NCBI GenBank assembly: GCA_902773245.1
Contig: CACYDY010000079.1
Location: 1 to 8,496 of the forward strand
Direction of reading: 5' to 3'
DNA: 8,496 bases
From: an uncultured Ruminococcus sp.
GTDB taxonomy: Bacteria > Bacillota > Clostridia > Oscillospirales > Acutalibacteraceae
Below, piece after piece: positions 5,779 through 8,496 of the stretch. The stretch's first letter is position 1, and each line of letters opens with the position of its first letter. The notes beneath the pieces were generated by a model that was not told the DNA's origin, did no database searches, and saw nothing but the letters and a program-made list of their open reading frames with translations. Position numbers and translations under genes: made by a program.

Positions 5779-6667
5779 TGTATTGATAACCGGTGCCAAC
5801 GGCAATATAGGAAGAAAACTGTTGGTTAATTTGTTAAATAATACTTCGGCTGCAATTTATGCCGTGGCATCAAGTGAGGAGAAGGTTTATTCGGCGCTTG
5901 ACGCTGAAGGTGTAAAGAATACGGAGCGTATTTTTGCAGTCAAAAGCGATGAGTTCCTGTCGGAATCATGGGATAATATCTTTGATTTTGACGCTGTACA
6001 TCTGGCATTTTCCAGACGTAACAAACCAAACGAGGATATTGCCGACAGCATAGATTATTCGGATAAAGTATTTAGAAAATTAAAAAAGCTTAATGCAAAC
6101 AGAGTTATCAACCTGTCGAGTCAGGGTGTGTACGGTAATTGCAGGGAGATCAGAACGGAATCTACGAAACCCGCTCCTTCGTCACAGTATACGATGGCAA
6201 AGTATGCTTCCGAAAAAATTTTCAATATTTACTTTTCCGATATGCCGGGATCTGCTGCGAATATCAGATTGGACAGTGTTGTTCAAAGCCAGAACTTGGT
6301 TCAAGCTTTGTGCAGGCAGGCAAAGTACGATGGTTTGATAAAGTTAAAAGGCGGAGATCAGTGCTTTTCTTACATTGATATCAATGATGCAGCAAGTGCG
6401 CTGCTTGCCCTTTTGAAATATGACGGAAGATGGAATAATGTTTATAATGTTGGTCTTAACAACGGAAGAATAACACTGTTGGAGTTAGCCGGCAAGATAG
6501 CAGACTATTCACGAAAATCAAGCGGAAATGCTGTAAAAATAGATCTCGACAGGCAGCCCACAGACATATGGGCAGGTATGGACGCATCGTCTTTTATGAA
6601 GGATACCGGGTGGACTCCCATGTATTCTATTGAAGACATGATTGCGCATATGTATGAAAACGTGTAA
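5768..6667 (+). CDS. NAD(P)-dependent epimerase/dehydratase family protein (extended SDR)
   Basis: A 299-residue Rossmann-fold protein of the extended short-chain dehydrogenase type, likely acting on a nucleotide sugar. The cofactor loop is TGANGNIG (8-15). The catalytic serine lies in NLSSQGVYG (115-123), and Tyr141 and Lys145 form the YxxxK motif in SQYTMAKYASEK, so the catalytic set is complete. VYNVGLNNGRITLLEL (225-240) and SYIDINDAA (201-209) fit the C-terminal substrate-binding half. The sequence does not reveal whether it is an epimerase, dehydratase or 4-ketoreductase. Its ATG lies inside the end of the phosphoglycosyl transferase gene (11-base overlap) and GAGGTG (5755-5760) is seven bases upstream, so translation is probably coupled. 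Such pairing resembles WbpV/WbpL-type loci, where a 4-keto sugar reductase supplies the initiating transferase, so a role in making the first sugar is plausible. Confidence 0.85.
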   Translation: MNANVLITGANGNIGRKLLVNLLNNTSAAIYAVASSEEKVYSALDAEGVKNTERIFAVKSDEFLSESWDNIFDFDAVHLAFSRRNKPNEDIADSIDYSDKVFRKLKKLNANRVINLSSQGVYGNCREIRTESTKPAPSSQYTMAKYASEKIFNIYFSDMPGSAANIRLDSVVQSQNLVQALCRQAKYDGLIKLKGGDQCFSYIDINDAASALLALLKYDGRWNNVYNVGLNNGRITLLELAGKIADYSRKSSGNAVKIDLDRQPTDIWAGMDASSFMKDTGWTPMYSIEDMIAHMYENV

Positions 6668-6693
6668 CAGAGAAACGATAAGGAGAATTTATT

Positions 6694-7752
6694 ATGCCCA
6701 AAATTAGCATTGTAGTACCTGTATATAATGTTCAGAAATACATAGGTCAGTGTCTTGAAAGTCTTGTTAATCAGACGTTTAAGGATATTGAAATTATCAT
6801 CGTCGATGATGGTTCGCCTGATGAAAGTTATAAGATTTACGAAGAGTATGCTAATAAGGACAGTCGTATCAAGATCATAAAGAAAGTCAACGCAGGAGTG
6901 TCCGAAGCTCGAAACACCGGCATAGAGAATGCTGCGGGTGATTTTATAATATTTGTAGATTCGGATGACTGGATGGAGTTAAACGGCTGTGAGGTTCTCT
7001 ACAATGAGTATCTCAAGTCAAAGGCTGATTTGGTTCTTTCGGATGCGTATACTGTTACGAACGGAAAAAAACATCAGAACAGAGTATTCAACGAAGCTTT
7101 CGTGACAGAGGATAAAGATTTTATTAAACAATACGAGATGGCTTGCATCGGCTACGGATATAATCCTCGTCCCGCTGTAAAGTGGAATATCTCGGGACTT
7201 GGAAGTCCTTGGAATAAACTTTACAACAGAAAGATAATTATGGAAAACGGGCTTCGCTTTGATCCTTATGTAAAGGGTATCTATGACGATAACCTTTTTG
7301 CGCTGCATTATCTGGCAAAAATAAAGAAAATAAGCTATGTTCCCGTGCCTGTTTATGATTATAGGATCGTCAGTCAGTCATTGACGCAGTCCTATAAAGC
7401 CAATACATTGGAGATCAGCAGCCGAATTTTTGAAAAAATAAAAGAGTTTATTGATGAAGAAGGCGATTGGGAAAGCTTTAGCAAGCCTTTCCACAATTAT
7501 GTTATCAGACGATTCAGCGCCGAGCTCGGTGTTTATTATTTTTCATCAAACAGCAACAAGTCACTTGGCGATACCTTTGCAGAATTGAAAAAAATGATGA
7601 ATCAGGAGCCGTATAAGTCGGCAATAGCTGCTGTTGATACGTCACGTCTTTTGAAAGCGCACTCGGTTACTTGCAAGATCGCAAGAACAAATTCTCCTTT
7701 TTTGATGTGGCTTATGTTCAAGTCCAGAAGAATAGTTAAGAAGTTTATGTGA
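6694..7752 (+). CDS. Family 2 glycosyltransferase (GT-A fold)
   Basis: A 352-residue cytoplasmic or membrane-associated glycosyltransferase. The N-terminal third is a classic GT2 domain: PKISIVVPVYNVQKYIGQCL (2-21), SLVNQTFKDIEIIIVDDGS (23-41) with the nucleotide-binding Asp pair D38-D39, NAGVSEARNTGI (66-77), and the metal-binding DSDDW (89-93). The middle contains GLGSPWNKLYNR and a region rich in aromatic and acidic residues around GIYDDNLFA, where the catalytic base would be expected. The C-terminal part is helical-looking and less conserved, and I see no membrane segment. AGGAGA (6681-6686) seven bases before the ATG supports the start. It follows the epimerase-family gene by 26 bases. 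Donor and acceptor sugars cannot be read from the sequence; it would add one sugar to the lipid-linked glycan. Confidence 0.92.
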   Translation: MPKISIVVPVYNVQKYIGQCLESLVNQTFKDIEIIIVDDGSPDESYKIYEEYANKDSRIKIIKKVNAGVSEARNTGIENAAGDFIIFVDSDDWMELNGCEVLYNEYLKSKADLVLSDAYTVTNGKKHQNRVFNEAFVTEDKDFIKQYEMACIGYGYNPRPAVKWNISGLGSPWNKLYNRKIIMENGLRFDPYVKGIYDDNLFALHYLAKIKKISYVPVPVYDYRIVSQSLTQSYKANTLEISSRIFEKIKEFIDEEGDWESFSKPFHNYVIRRFSAELGVYYFSSNSNKSLGDTFAELKKMMNQEPYKSAIAAVDTSRLLKAHSVTCKIARTNSPFLMWLMFKSRRIVKKFM

Positions 7753-7783
7753 GATATTTTGTATTTTAAAGGGGCTAATCCGG

Positions 7784-8496
7784 ATGTTGTATTGTGAGAA
7801 TAAAGTAAAATTCGAAAAAGAAATAGGTTACAGAACAGCAGGAAAAAAAGCTCCTGATGATATAGCGTATTTTGCCGAACAATACGGGGCAGAGATCTTT
7901 AATTTCAAGGAAGTCGATCTTGACGGGAATAAGATGCTGCGTATGGTAAAGAATACCATTGTTTCTACAGATAACTGGAGCAGACTCAGTAATAAAGTTC
8001 AGGATAATGACATAGTCATTTTGCAGCACCCGTATGAAGGTTTGAAACTCACTAAAAAATCTTTGGATAATATAAGAAAAAACAAAAATGTTAAGTTTAT
8101 TTTATTTATACATGATTTGAACTCACTTAGAAATGATATCGAGATTGAGCATTCGGCTAAAATGAAAACTTTAAATTCAGATGCCGAAATATCAATCTTG
8201 CGAACAGTGGATTATATAATCTGCCATAACGATAAGATGAAGAAATACATTCATGATGTAATTGGAATAGACGAATCCAAGATCGTCTGTCTTGAGCTTT
8301 TTGATTATCGCCATGACTGCAAACTGCCCGAGAAAAGAAGCTTTAGTAAAGACGTTGTTATTGCAGGCAATCTGTTGAAAAGTAAATGCGGTTATCTTTA
8401 CAATTTATTTGAGTCGAATGACTTTGATTTCAAGCTTCATCTGTACGGTCCCAATTTTGATGAAACTTATAAGAATGACAACGTTGTCTATCATGG
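7784..8496 (+). CDS. Gtf3/WbbI-like glycosyltransferase, 3' end outside window
   Basis: An open frame of 237 codons that runs off the right edge without a stop. The start is ATG at 7784 with AAGGGG (7769-7774) nine bases upstream, 31 bases after the preceding gene. Features match the Gtf3/WbbI group, which includes beta-1,6-galactofuranosyltransferases and the Gtf3 glucosyltransferase: DIVILQHPYEG (76-86), FILFIHDLNSLR (105-116), VDYIICHNDKMKKYI (142-156) and VVIAGNLLKSKCGYL (191-205), followed by LHLYGPNF near 219-226. The start of the frame has no signal peptide. The usual length is about 330 residues, so roughly a quarter to a third is missing. It would add a further sugar, perhaps galactofuranose or glucose, to the repeat unit; the sugar is inference. 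Its truncation by the window shows that the operon continues. Confidence 0.85.
   Translation, partial: MLYCENKVKFEKEIGYRTAGKKAPDDIAYFAEQYGAEIFNFKEVDLDGNKMLRMVKNTIVSTDNWSRLSNKVQDNDIVILQHPYEGLKLTKKSLDNIRKNKNVKFILFIHDLNSLRNDIEIEHSAKMKTLNSDAEISILRTVDYIICHNDKMKKYIHDVIGIDESKIVCLELFDYRHDCKLPEKRSFSKDVVIAGNLLKSKCGYLYNLFESNDFDFKLHLYGPNFDETYKNDNVVYH

Noticed and set aside
5386..5805. 139-codon minus-strand open frame across the phosphoglycosyl transferase/epimerase junction
   Set aside because: It is the antisense shadow of two well-supported genes with conserved catalytic motifs.
7775..8029. 84-codon minus-strand open frame near the right edge
   Set aside because: The plus strand carries a longer frame with a good ribosome binding site and Gtf3/WbbI-type motifs.

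Overview
The window looks like a chromosomal segment of a low-to-medium GC Firmicute, most likely a gut or rumen Clostridium-class bacterium (Ruminococcaceae/Lachnospiraceae type). Support comes from strong purine-rich Shine-Dalgarno sites (GGAGG, AGGAGA, AAGGGG), sigma-A-like promoters in very AT-rich DNA, tight same-strand gene packing, and protein types common in that group. A hand count gives about 17% GC for bases 1-180 and about 42% GC for one 60-base sample of coding sequence. The genus assignment is inference.

Layout. Bases 1-439 carry no convincing gene but hold two good promoter candidates (98-126 and 351-380). The second sits just upstream of a thymidylate-kinase-like gene (440-1120), which is followed by a hairpin with a short T run (1149-1194). 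After a 256-base gap, seven plus-strand genes run to the right edge. They are a DegT/DnrJ/EryC1/StrS sugar aminotransferase (1377-2477), two consecutive different ATP-grasp ligases (2523-3557 and 3561-4853), a monotopic phosphoglycosyl transferase (4948-5778), an NAD-dependent epimerase/dehydratase-family protein overlapping it by 11 bases (5768-6667), a family 2 glycosyltransferase (6694-7752), and the first 237 codons of a Gtf3/WbbI-like glycosyltransferase cut by the window end (7784-8496). All seven face the same way, with gaps of 3 to 94 bases or an overlap, so they probably form one operon that continues beyond the window.

How the genes may work together. This is a cell-surface polysaccharide (capsule, exopolysaccharide or glycan precursor) locus. 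The phosphoglycosyl transferase would load the first sugar-phosphate onto undecaprenyl phosphate, and the epimerase-family protein would prepare or reduce a nucleotide sugar. The two glycosyltransferases would extend the chain, and the aminotransferase would make an amino-deoxysugar nucleotide. The unusual part is the aminotransferase plus two ATP-grasp genes, with no acetyl- or formyltransferase visible. A plausible but unproven reading is that the amino group is capped by an ATP-dependent amide bond to an amino acid or other carboxylic acid, possibly in two steps. The kinase could feed dTDP for dTDP-sugars, but its separate promoter and terminator leave that link open.
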